23,959 nucleotides of DNA from a virus, in the IMG/VR virus record IMGVR_UViG_3300006072_000046, positions 1 to 23,959 of that record. One strand, given 5' to 3'. Below, one piece after another: positions 1-5,289 of this stretch. Made by a program: the position numbers and the translations under genes. Each line of letters opens with the position of its first letter. Position 1 is the first letter of the stretch. The notes beneath the pieces are model-generated. The model saw only the letters and a list, made by a program, of their open reading frames with translations. It was not told where the DNA came from and made no database searches.

Positions 1-54
1 GCAGAGCTCACATCACAGTACAACTACTCTAACTTCACCTACAACTTAAACTAA
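1..54 (+). CDS. C-terminal end of an unknown gene (partial)
   Basis: Frame 1 is open from the window edge to a TAA at 52-54 and encodes 17 residues, rich in Asn, Tyr, Ser and Thr. The stop lies 1 nt before the ATG of the next gene, the tight spacing seen throughout this window, which supports a real gene end. Only the tail is visible, so no function can be given. A chance open frame of this length is also possible. Confidence 0.35.
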   Translation, partial: AELTSQYNYSNFTYNLN

Positions 55-55
55 T

Positions 56-196
56 ATGAAGAAGCTAATAACGTTAGTAGTACTACTCTCCCTCCTAAGC
101 TCCTGTGCAGTAGAGTTCGGAGCAAGGCTAGGAGGGTACAAAGCCCCAAGACATCTAAGATGTGTAGTGGGAGGAGTAAATTATTGGAGGAAGTAA
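56..196 (+). CDS. Small lipoprotein, 46 aa
   Basis: The 46-residue product starts with a textbook lipoprotein signal: MKK, a hydrophobic stretch at residues 4-14, then the lipobox L14-S15-S16-C17. After cleavage by signal peptidase II the mature peptide would be only about 30 residues, Gly- and Arg-rich, with one further Cys (residue 36). It is expected to be lipid-anchored in the host envelope. The ATG follows the previous stop by 1 nt. Phage-encoded small lipoproteins are known in superinfection exclusion and in lysis (Rz1-type), but Rz1 would need a partner Rz gene, which is not seen here. The specific role is unknown. Leu is often CTA and Arg AGG here, unlike the TTA/AGA preference of the structural genes further right. 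Confidence 0.55.
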   Translation: MKKLITLVVLLSLLSSCAVEFGARLGGYKAPRHLRCVVGGVNYWRK

Positions 197-198
197 AG

Positions 199-229
199 TT
201 GCTAGATATGAAAGAAGGTTGTATCTTTA
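199..229 (+). promoter_or_regulatory. Bacteroidota-type promoter upstream of the 82-aa gene
   Basis: TTG at 199-201 is followed by a 20-nt spacer and TATCTTTA at 222-229, which fits the Bacteroidota pattern TTG ... TAnnTTTG with one mismatch in the -7 box. Transcription would start about 20 nt before the ATG at 258. The same 20-nt spacing recurs at 5779 and 6386. Confidence 0.42.
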
Positions 230-257
230 GGCCATCAATCAAATCAAAACAAATACT

Positions 258-506
258 ATGCAACAAGCACATTGGTACAAGACTCAAGAAGCAGACTACT
301 GCACCCTATCAGGATTTAAGAACCTAACTAGGAACCTAGCCAAGAGAAAAGGCTACCTAGGACTATTCTCTGAGGCAATAACCAAGATCTCATGGGATAA
401 AGGGTTCAAAGGCTCTAAAGCACGTAGGAAGGCTCACATTAAGAGATTAATGGATAAGAGAGCTAGGACCGAGGCTAGGAGAGAGAGGAGAGGGTTGGCT
501 TCCTAA
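258..506 (+). CDS. Small basic protein of unknown function, 82 aa
   Basis: The 82-residue product is strongly basic, especially residues 50-79, which form a Lys/Arg-rich, probably helical tail (RRKAHIKRLMDKRAR and onward). It has no signal peptide or membrane segment. A nucleic-acid-binding role is plausible from charge alone, but no domain is recognised. The ATG lies about 20-25 nt downstream of the predicted start from the TTG-N20-TATCTTTA element, and there is no Shine-Dalgarno sequence. The gene is richer in G+C and in CTA/AGG codons than the structural genes, suggesting a different origin or age. It is followed by an A-tract and a structured spacer. Confidence 0.6.
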   Translation: MQQAHWYKTQEADYCTLSGFKNLTRNLAKRKGYLGLFSEAITKISWDKGFKGSKARRKAHIKRLMDKRARTEARRERRGLAS

Positions 507-513
507 AAAAAAA

Positions 514-595
514 GTTGGCTCGCGTGCCTTCACTTGCGAGCAGGTGAGGGCAGGCGTACCCAAGTACGGTCAAGTGAGAGCAGCATGAACCCAAC
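514..595 (+). ncRNA. Candidate structured RNA element
   Basis: This spacer is visibly richer in G+C than its surroundings and has no open frame. It holds a long hairpin: TGCCTTCAC (525-533) pairs with GTGAGGGCA (544-552) with one G-U pair, extended past a G-G mismatch by CGC (521-523) with GCG (554-556); the loop is 10 nt. GTTGG (514-518) and CCAAC (591-595) could close the whole region. A second small hairpin is CGTAC-CCAA-GTACG (555-568). Alternative pairings exist (GCTCGC 518-523 with GCGAGC 536-541; TCACTTG 530-536 with CAAGTGA 571-577), so it may switch or form a pseudoknot. No U-tract follows, so it is not a standard terminator. It matches no RNA family I recognise. Confidence 0.3.
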
Positions 596-696
596 GTGAT
601 TACAGCTGATCCCGCGATATTGGCGTAAACGTGTGACGGTGATTCTTGTTTCATTCTCCCGGCAAATTTTCATAAACATTAAAATATATATCAATT

Positions 697-780
697 ATGT
701 TAATATTAGTATTAAAATTAGTTCTATCGTTTGTAGTAGGATTTATGATTGGATATCAAATTAGGATTAAATTTTTGTGA
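697..780 (+). CDS. Very small single-span membrane protein, 27 aa
   Basis: ATG at 697 opens a 27-codon frame ending in TGA at 780. Residues 2-20 form one hydrophobic segment with a G15-xxx-G19 helix-packing motif, followed by a short basic tail (QIRIKFL) that would stay in the cytoplasm by the positive-inside rule. Phages commonly encode such mini-membrane proteins (holin-like, exclusion or modulator peptides), but the role cannot be told. There is no Shine-Dalgarno sequence, as elsewhere in the window. It sits first in a group of three small membrane proteins (697-1220). Because it is short, a chance frame remains possible. Confidence 0.42.
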   Translation: MLILVLKLVLSFVVGFMIGYQIRIKFL

Positions 781-821
781 TCAAGAAAGTAAAAACCTTG
801 ATAACTCCGTAAGAAAAAATT

Positions 822-855
822 TTGCAGGTAGCAAGGGTATATACTATTATTTATA
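822..855 (+). promoter_or_regulatory. Possible composite promoter upstream of the 49-aa membrane protein
   Basis: TTG at 822-824 (within TTTTG) is separated by 20 nt from TATTATTT at 845-852, an imperfect Bacteroidota -7 box. The late-type octamer TATTTATA occupies 848-855. Both lie just upstream of the ATG at 870. Either or both could drive the small membrane-protein genes. Confidence 0.33.
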
Positions 856-869
856 ATAAAAAATATAAT

Positions 870-1019
870 ATGAAGTGGTTTCCAAAAATTGGTGGATGGA
901 TTTTAGTAACGTGTGGTGTGCTAAATGTAGTTACTATTAATATACCTGTTGGTATGTTGTTGATTGTATTAGGTGTAACACTACTACTCGAAGATCAAAT
1001 TAAAAAAATAGACAATTAA
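870..1019 (+). CDS. Small membrane protein with two spans, 49 aa
   Basis: ATG at 870 is preferred over the in-frame upstream start at 822, because the extra 16 residues would overlap the putative promoter and are not hydrophobic in the same way. The product has hydrophobic segments at about residues 7-22 and 26-41 joined by a short polar turn (TINIPVG), and a charged C-terminal tail (EDQIKKIDN). This gives a two-helix hairpin in the inner membrane. No family is recognised. It stands 12 nt before the next small membrane-protein gene, so the two are probably co-transcribed. Confidence 0.55.
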   Translation: MKWFPKIGGWILVTCGVLNVVTINIPVGMLLIVLGVTLLLEDQIKKIDN

Positions 1020-1031
1020 AACAAATAAGTT

Positions 1032-1220
1032 ATGACAAAGTTATTTAACAAGTTACCGACCTGGCTTTTAGCTCTTATGTTTCTTATTGGAATATCCCTA
1101 GCAACTGCGTTGCTTACGTTTATACTAATAGCAGTACCTACAAAGATACTTTTACCTGCAATGTTTCTTGTGTTTGCGTACGCATGTATATTTTTTGCAA
1201 TCAAAGAACTAAGAGATTAA
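1032..1220 (+). CDS. Small membrane protein with two spans, 62 aa
   Basis: The 62-residue product is mostly hydrophobic, with segments at about residues 10-33 and 37-56 separated by a turn containing Pro and Lys (VPTKIL). The N terminus is basic and the C terminus charged (KELRD). The size and topology would suit a class II holin, but no lysin gene lies near, so that name is not justified. The ATG follows the upstream gene by 12 nt, and the stop is within 3 nt of the next start, so it belongs to a small operon. Confidence 0.6.
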   Translation: MTKLFNKLPTWLLALMFLIGISLATALLTFILIAVPTKILLPAMFLVFAYACIFFAIKELRD

Positions 1221-1223
1221 GTG

Positions 1224-1481
1224 ATGAGGAAGATAACCGAAGAAGAAGCAGTGTTCTATCAACCGTTAAGCTTTGAAGATCCGCTAATGTGTAAAAAGGC
1301 GGTCGCCTACACGGCTACTGTTATGAATGATCTACCCCCAGTGTCTCTCTACGGGACGTTGTGGGAGAATATAACATACTACGCTGATCCTAATGCTAAT
1401 TATTCTGTGTCTCCCCTGGAAATAATGTTAAATGAATGGAATACACACAAGAGTGATTTAAACGAAAATTTACCCGCTTAA
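1224..1481 (+). CDS. Unknown soluble protein, 85 aa
   Basis: GTG (1221) and ATG (1224) are adjacent in frame; ATG is chosen as the commoner start, giving 85 residues beginning MRKITEEEAVFYQP. The protein has no membrane segment, is mildly acidic, and is rich in Tyr, Asn and Pro in the middle. The likely helical C terminus contains the segment PLEIMLNEWNTHKSDLNENL. No domain is recognised. It directly follows the small membrane protein and ends just before a late-type promoter motif at 1485, so it is probably the last gene of the left-hand group. Confidence 0.6.
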   Translation: MRKITEEEAVFYQPLSFEDPLMCKKAVAYTATVMNDLPPVSLYGTLWENITYYADPNANYSVSPLEIMLNEWNTHKSDLNENLPA

Positions 1482-1484
1482 AAT

Positions 1485-1493
1485 CTATTTATA
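1485..1493 (+). promoter_or_regulatory. CTATTTATA motif upstream of the 82-aa gene at 1497
   Basis: CTATTTATA lies 3 nt before the ATG at 1497 (12 nt from its first base). The same motif at the same 12-nt distance precedes the genes at 1759 and 4843. TATTTATA is the reverse complement of the T4 late promoter TATAAATA, so this is called a candidate late promoter of altered type. Confidence 0.45.
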
Positions 1494-1496
1494 ACC

Positions 1497-1745
1497 ATGT
1501 ATAAGAAGAAAGTAAAGGAAGATATGGTAGCTGGGTTTTATAACCCGGATCGAAGTCTATCGTTTGTGGATATGATAGTGGCGGAGTTAGAGGCTAGGAT
1601 GCAAAAAGGACAGTTATCACCCGTGATATACAACAAGGGTGTCGATTTAGCTAGGAAGGTAGGTGGTCAATTAACCAGTATATACTCGGGAAGGCCTCGC
1701 GGACTCCTGACCGCTGTGAACTTTATTATTAACAAATGCCGCTAG
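1497..1745 (+). CDS. Unknown small basic protein, 82 aa
   Basis: The 82-residue product has a basic N terminus (MYKKKVKED), a probably helical middle (FVDMIVAELEARMQKGQLS, about residues 23-41) and a basic C terminus ending NKCR. There is no signal peptide or long membrane segment. No family is recognised. It begins right after a CTATTTATA element and its stop is 1 nt before the next such element, so it may be transcribed on its own late in infection. Its N terminus lacks the L-x-E targeting pattern of the next six genes. Confidence 0.6.
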   Translation: MYKKKVKEDMVAGFYNPDRSLSFVDMIVAELEARMQKGQLSPVIYNKGVDLARKVGGQLTSIYSGRPRGLLTAVNFIINKCR

Positions 1746-1821
1746 ACTATTTATTAGTATGAAAAAACAATACCTAAACGAAGTTAAGCAACTTCAAAAG
1801 ATAGCAGGTCTTTTAAAAGAA
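1745..1821 (+). repeat. Promoter plus targeting-peptide cassette, copy 1
   Basis: This block contains a 13-nt stretch (1745-1757, GACTATTTATTAG) identical to 2118-2130, and a 57-nt coding stretch (1765-1821) matching 2154-2210 at 54 of 57 positions. All three differences are silent third-codon changes. It encodes the N-terminal 19 residues shared by the two neighbouring proteins. Confidence 0.8.
1747..1755 (+). promoter_or_regulatory. CTATTTATT motif upstream of the 117-aa gene
   Basis: CTATTTATT begins 12 nt before the ATG at 1759, overlapping the end of the upstream gene by none. It is identical to the motif at 2120-2128 and one base different from CTATTTATA. Candidate altered late promoter. 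Confidence 0.45.
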
Positions 1822-2112
1822 GACGACTATAGTGATGATGATAATGATTCTGAAGAAAGTTCTGACAGTGAATCTGAGGATACAGATGCGATGGGTGGTA
1901 TTAACGAGAAAAGCATAGACCCTAACAAAAGAAAGGTTTATATAAAAGCTGCTATTGAAATGGCTCAATCCTATGCTAAGAGAGGTTATACTCAAGACGA
2001 AGCTGTTAAAGATGCTGCACAAGGTATTAAGAATGTATACGGATATGAATTAACAGACGTTGATAGACAAGCAGTAAAGCACTTTGTACCTGTACACGGT
2101 AACTTTAAATAG
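1759..2112 (+). CDS. Putative packaged internal protein with targeting peptide and acidic linker, 117 aa
   Basis: Residues 1-21 form an amphipathic helix ending L19-K20-E21, which fits the L/I-x-E cleavage rule of the T4 prohead protease gp21 and looks like a capsid-targeting sequence of T4 internal proteins. Residues 21-43 are almost entirely Asp, Glu and Ser. The remaining part (about 50-117) is probably all-helical, with a central helix (YIKAAIEMAQSYAKRGYTQ) and a C-terminal segment ending HFVPVHGNFK. The first 19 shared residues recur in the next protein. Packaging in the capsid and release with DNA is inferred from this and from the neighbours; the function of the body is unknown. Expression is likely late, from the motif 12 nt upstream. 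Confidence 0.65.
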   Translation: MKKQYLNEVKQLQKIAGLLKEDDYSDDDNDSEESSDSESEDTDAMGGINEKSIDPNKRKVYIKAAIEMAQSYAKRGYTQDEAVKDAAQGIKNVYGYELTDVDRQAVKHFVPVHGNFK

Positions 2113-2117
2113 AAGTT

Positions 2118-2210
2118 GACTATTTATTAGCATAAAAATTTAAAATGAAGAATAAACAATACCTAAACGAAGTTAAGCAACTCCAAAAAATAGCTGGTCT
2201 TTTAAAAGAA
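2118..2210 (+). repeat. Promoter plus targeting-peptide cassette, copy 2
   Basis: This is the second copy of the block at 1745-1821: GACTATTTATTAG at 2118-2130 and a 57-nt coding match at 2154-2210. Between the two parts copy 2 has an extra A/T-rich stretch, which puts the ATG 25 nt from the motif instead of 12. Confidence 0.8.
2120..2128 (+). promoter_or_regulatory. CTATTTATT motif upstream of the 180-aa gene
   Basis: CTATTTATT begins 25 nt before the ATG at 2145 and shares 13 bases with the element before the preceding gene. Candidate altered late promoter. Confidence 0.45.
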
Positions 2211-2687
2211 GGCCATGATATGGAAGAAGAAAGCATGGGAGTTGATCAAGATAAAATTAACAACGATGTTAAGCAGCTCATAGTAATGTCGATTCGCCAC
2301 TTTAATGGACTTGCAAAACAAGGAGATCTTACATCTGATGACTTTGCAAATGGTAATCTTCTTGGTTACATGGAGTCGTTTGACGACAGTGCGGATGATG
2401 ACTTTGACTTAACTCCAGAAGAATCATCAGCTTTTAGTAGTGTTTGGCAAAACGTTATGAAAAAAGCAAAAGCTGAAGCAGCTGCGGGTGGACTTAATAC
2501 ATTAAAAGATTATGTAAGTTTTCTTAATAAAGAAGCTGCTGGATTAGGAGAATCTAAAAGTGACAATTTAAACGAATGGGATCCTGATAAAGATTGGGAT
2601 GAAACCGACGACGAAGAAGAAGATGACGATAACGGTATGCCAAGTGATGAAGAATTATGGGGTACATCTCGCTCTAAGAGAAGATAG
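2145..2687 (+). CDS. Putative packaged internal protein with acidic tail, 180 aa
   Basis: Residues 4-22 repeat the targeting peptide of the preceding protein and end L20-K21-E22 followed by Gly, an exact match to the gp21-type L-x-E|G site. The middle (about 36-135) is helical and contains two acidic patches. Residues 145-170 are very acidic, and the C terminus switches to basic (SRSKRR). Known T4 internal proteins carry such cleaved N-terminal peptides. The body matches nothing I recognise. The gene starts after a CTATTTATT element and ends 21 nt before a terminator hairpin, so it may be a single-gene late unit. Confidence 0.65.
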   Translation: MKNKQYLNEVKQLQKIAGLLKEGHDMEEESMGVDQDKINNDVKQLIVMSIRHFNGLAKQGDLTSDDFANGNLLGYMESFDDSADDDFDLTPEESSAFSSVWQNVMKKAKAEAAAGGLNTLKDYVSFLNKEAAGLGESKSDNLNEWDPDKDWDETDDEEEDDDNGMPSDEELWGTSRSKRR

Positions 2688-2708
2688 TTGAATCTAATTA
2701 TACATTGT

Positions 2709-2731
2709 AAGCCCTCCTACATGGAGGGTTT
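2709..2731 (+). terminator. Rho-independent terminator after the 180-aa gene
   Basis: The stem is AAGCCCTCC (2709-2717) with GGAGGGTTT (2723-2731), including one G-U pair, around a 5-nt loop TACAT. The stem has a 6-bp G+C-rich core and T-rich 3' side. It lies 21 nt past the stop of the 180-aa gene and immediately before the next promoter motif, separating two units. Confidence 0.7.
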
Positions 2732-2732
2732 G

Positions 2733-2741
2733 CTATTTATA
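2733..2741 (+). promoter_or_regulatory. CTATTTATA motif upstream of the phosphoribosyltransferase-like gene
   Basis: CTATTTATA directly follows the terminator stem and starts 14 nt before the ATG at 2747. With the T4 geometry (start 6 nt after the box) the transcript would begin at the A of the ATG. Confidence 0.48.
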
Positions 2742-2746
2742 TACGT

Positions 2747-3766
2747 ATGATCAAGCTGATTGATATTTTAAAAGAGATAAAGGAAGGGGCAAAAGTTACC
2801 TTTGATGATGCCGGCAACGCTAGCAAAATTGAGATAGCTTATAAGCCTATTGACGGCGAACAGTTGAATACATATAGTGGAGTTACTACGACGAATAGTT
2901 ATAAGGTCTATTATAGCCTAGAATCAGCTCCAGATCAAACTAATATTAAAAAAGCTGAAGATTCTTTGAAATACGATTCTGATTTAATTAAACCAGCCGA
3001 CTTAAAAGATTTATTGAAAAATACACTACGCACAAGTATACCTAAAGTTGATTATATTGGTTATTTGGAATCTAAAGGGGGTTTAAATAAAATACTAATT
3101 GGTACAGTAAAAGAGCTTTATGGTGTATCTGAAGAGAATGTTGTAGAGGTTAAAAAAGTAGAGTATACTAATATAGATGATGCAGTTGATTGGGAATCCT
3201 TTAAAAAATTAACAGACCCTATTAAAAAAGAAGTTATTAGGTTTTTATATAAGACAGCAGAGGAAAAGCCTCCTTACAAAATTAAAAAGTCAAGTGGAAG
3301 AGAAGGCGGTGGTACACAATCTATTATAATAAGACAGCTACATTCTAAATATGACTTAGGTTTAAACCCTAATCTTAAGAATAAATCCTTACCTCCAATT
3401 TACGATGTATTAGTTAAGTGTATAACGCAAGGTAAGACTTTACTTATAGTAGATGATAATATACATGCTGGAATAGATTTTTATAAGATATTTCAAAATG
3501 TAGAAGAGCTTGTTAATAAATTAAAAGAAGCTAATGCAGCACCTACTGCTGATGAAGAAGGAGTTGATGAAAAGTTAGCTGCTTGGAAAGCAAATCTAAA
3601 AGCTAAAAAATCAGCTCATATACAAGGTGAAATTCAAAAATTAGAGGGTATTCAAAAAATGCGTAGAGAAAGAGTTACTATAATGAATAATGGCTTAAAT
3701 GGAAGTAATGAGCGTATATTTGGATATGTATTATATAATTTAGATCCTAAAGACGTTAAAAGATAA
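2747..3766 (+). CDS. Phosphoribosyltransferase-like protein with capsid-targeting-like N terminus, 339 aa
   Basis: Residues 229-244 (GKTLLIVDDNIHAGID) fit the PRPP-binding loop of type I phosphoribosyltransferases: two or more hydrophobic residues, Val, Asp236-Asp237, then a small-residue/Gly turn. The family usual is VDDxxxTGxT, so here His240-Ala241 replaces the typical Thr and the motif is a variant. An upstream segment (DYIGYLESKGG, 102-112) could be the N-terminal core strand and loop. The N terminus MIKLIDILKEIKEG carries L-K-E and then I-K-E|G, matching the gp21 prohead-protease site. Residues 272-312 look like a charged coiled coil inserted before a last strand (IFGYVLYNL). A role on nucleotides or in base salvage is possible, as is a packaged effector; the substrate is unknown. 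It is followed 2 nt later by a nuclease-like gene. Confidence 0.55.
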   Translation: MIKLIDILKEIKEGAKVTFDDAGNASKIEIAYKPIDGEQLNTYSGVTTTNSYKVYYSLESAPDQTNIKKAEDSLKYDSDLIKPADLKDLLKNTLRTSIPKVDYIGYLESKGGLNKILIGTVKELYGVSEENVVEVKKVEYTNIDDAVDWESFKKLTDPIKKEVIRFLYKTAEEKPPYKIKKSSGREGGGTQSIIIRQLHSKYDLGLNPNLKNKSLPPIYDVLVKCITQGKTLLIVDDNIHAGIDFYKIFQNVEELVNKLKEANAAPTADEEGVDEKLAAWKANLKAKKSAHIQGEIQKLEGIQKMRRERVTIMNNGLNGSNERIFGYVLYNLDPKDVKR

Positions 3767-3768
3767 AA

Positions 3769-4830
3769 ATGTATCGCTTGATAATAGAACATATAATCCG
3801 TCAGATTCTTCAAGAAGAAGAATTTACAAATTTACAAACCACCTCTTTTCGTGATCGTCCAACTAGAATTGAAACTTTTATTAATAAGCTAAAGACTAAC
3901 TCTGAATTTACTCTACGAAATGGAAACACTGTTAGTTTCAAGGATGCTAAGATTACAAAGAAAAATCCAGTTGTAGATCCAGAAAATGAAGAAAAGGAAC
4001 CTCAAAAAGAATTTACTTTTTTAGATAGTAGTGATAAGTTTGCTAAGGAATTAAATGAATTAGAACCTGGTGATAGATTATCGTTGACAGGTAGTGATGA
4101 AAAGACTTATAAAGTAAGTGATTTAGCAAAAACACAGGAACTTGGGGGTAAGGGTACGGGAATTGAACAACCTGGTGAAAAATCAGAAAATATTCAATTA
4201 CAAACTTTAAATGCAGGACTCAAAGGTGGTCCGTTTGATATTGAAGTAATCGACTATAAAGGTAAACCACATATATTAAAGGGAATTAAAGAAGCTATTC
4301 CAATTAAAGGACAACATAAAGCTGACATAGCTCTTGTTAGAATTGACGGTAGTCGTGTTTATATTCAGCTTAAACAAATAAAACATCGTCAGCTTGAAGG
4401 ATTAGTTAGATCTAATTTTGCTAAAGATACAGAGGGTAAAAAATTAATTATAGCTTTTGCACAAAATGTAAAAGAGGAGTTGAAAAAAGGAAGACTTAAA
4501 GAACCGTACGTAAAACCAATAAAAAATAAAAGGTTACAAAGGTTAGCAGTATATGGCACTGATAGTGGTAAAATGTTGGAAGATGAAAGTACAGTGGCTA
4601 TGTATTGCATTGGAAATGCAAAACTTACAGATGATAAAGAAGGAGTTAAAAAACTAACAGCCGATACTATCTACTTCTATCCCGATGTTCCAACAGATAA
4701 TCCTCCAGTACTAGCAGCTATTGATAAGGGAGGTAGATTCCAAAAAATGCCTAGTAAAGAAAAGACAGAAGAAAGACTTGCTGATGTGCGGTTGGGGGTA
4801 TACTTTAAAAATTCGGTTCCTAATCACTAA
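3769..4830 (+). CDS. PD-(D/E)XK nuclease-like protein with targeting-like N terminus, 353 aa
   Basis: The central part reads HKADIALV (183-190), then VYIQLKQ (197-203): Asp186 followed by Gln200-x-Lys202 on the next strand, a common Q variant of the PD-(D/E)XK metal-dependent nuclease core. A preceding segment (YKVSDLAKTQELGGKGTG, 114-131) with Glu and Gly-rich residues and the helix after it (138-150) resembles regions I recall from phage nuclease-like proteins. That recall is unverified. The N terminus (residues 1-17) is an amphipathic helix ending I13-L14-Q15-E16, like the neighbours' targeting peptides. The substrate may be DNA; catalytic activity is inferred. The ATG is 2 nt after the upstream stop, so it is co-expressed with the phosphoribosyltransferase-like protein. 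Confidence 0.5.
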   Translation: MYRLIIEHIIRQILQEEEFTNLQTTSFRDRPTRIETFINKLKTNSEFTLRNGNTVSFKDAKITKKNPVVDPENEEKEPQKEFTFLDSSDKFAKELNELEPGDRLSLTGSDEKTYKVSDLAKTQELGGKGTGIEQPGEKSENIQLQTLNAGLKGGPFDIEVIDYKGKPHILKGIKEAIPIKGQHKADIALVRIDGSRVYIQLKQIKHRQLEGLVRSNFAKDTEGKKLIIAFAQNVKEELKKGRLKEPYVKPIKNKRLQRLAVYGTDSGKMLEDESTVAMYCIGNAKLTDDKEGVKKLTADTIYFYPDVPTDNPPVLAAIDKGGRFQKMPSKEKTEERLADVRLGVYFKNSVPNH

Positions 4831-4839
4831 CTATTTATA
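4831..4839 (+). promoter_or_regulatory. CTATTTATA motif upstream of the 148-aa gene
   Basis: CTATTTATA starts immediately after the stop of the nuclease-like gene and 12 nt before the ATG at 4843. Same spacing as at 1485 and 1747. Candidate altered late promoter. Confidence 0.45.
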
Positions 4840-4842
4840 AAC

Positions 4843-5289
4843 ATGATTAAGCTAATTGACCTCATAGAAAATGATACTACTCCAGGAGGGAAAAAGAAGA
4901 TGCAAAATTTTCTTTACCGTGGTTCTAAAGATCAAATAGCACAAGCTCAGACAGCAAATACAGATAATATTTTAGATCCTAACCATAATAGCTTTAACGT
5001 AGTGGGTAGTAAACCTGGTACAATTGAAGGAAAAGGACCACTAGATACTTCTGATCATCCTGAAGATAGTAACCCTTCTCGTGCCTTTAATTTAGGGTAT
5101 CCTTGGGATTTTCAAGATCCTAGTGGTATATTTGAAGATGAAGAAGGTCCTTTTCAAAAAATAAGAGGAATTTTAATAGGTAGAGAATTTCAAACTATGG
5201 ATGATATTGCTAAAATGGCTTCAAGATTAAGACAAGCAGGTATCACTCAAAGCGACATTGAAGCTTTTATAATAAATTATATAATATGA
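4843..5289 (+). CDS. Unknown protein with targeting-like N terminus, 148 aa
   Basis: The first residues MIKLIDLIEN nearly repeat the start of the phosphoribosyltransferase-like protein (MIKLIDILKE) and contain L-I-E, so a packaging peptide is suspected. The middle (about 30-110) is rich in Asp, Asn, Pro and Gly, with low predicted structure. The C terminus (about 110-148) forms two short helices (TMDDIAKMASRLRQAG; SDIEAFIINYII). No catalytic motif is seen. The stop overlaps the next ATG by 4 nt (ATGA), indicating translational coupling. Confidence 0.6.
   Translation: MIKLIDLIENDTTPGGKKKMQNFLYRGSKDQIAQAQTANTDNILDPNHNSFNVVGSKPGTIEGKGPLDTSDHPEDSNPSRAFNLGYPWDFQDPSGIFEDEEGPFQKIRGILIGREFQTMDDIAKMASRLRQAGITQSDIEAFIINYII

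Noticed and set aside
51-287. Open frame of 78 codons on the - strand
   Set aside because: It lies opposite the lipoprotein gene with its clear lipobox, and no other - strand gene is supported in the window.
212-328. A 38-codon + strand frame starting at 212
   Set aside because: It overlaps the start of the 82-aa gene at 258, which is longer and has a promoter better placed, and its sequence shows no distinguishing feature.
514-595. tRNA gene
   Set aside because: No cloverleaf, no TTCRA-type T-loop and no acceptor stem of seven pairs could be found.
780-802. Inverted repeat ATCAAG/CTTGAT as terminator
   Set aside because: Only 6 bp, low G+C, overlapping a stop codon, and not followed by a T-tract.
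822-869. Upstream in-frame start for the 49-aa membrane protein
   Set aside because: The extension would be encoded by the promoter-like stretch; ATG at 870 gives a compact two-span protein after a late-type motif.
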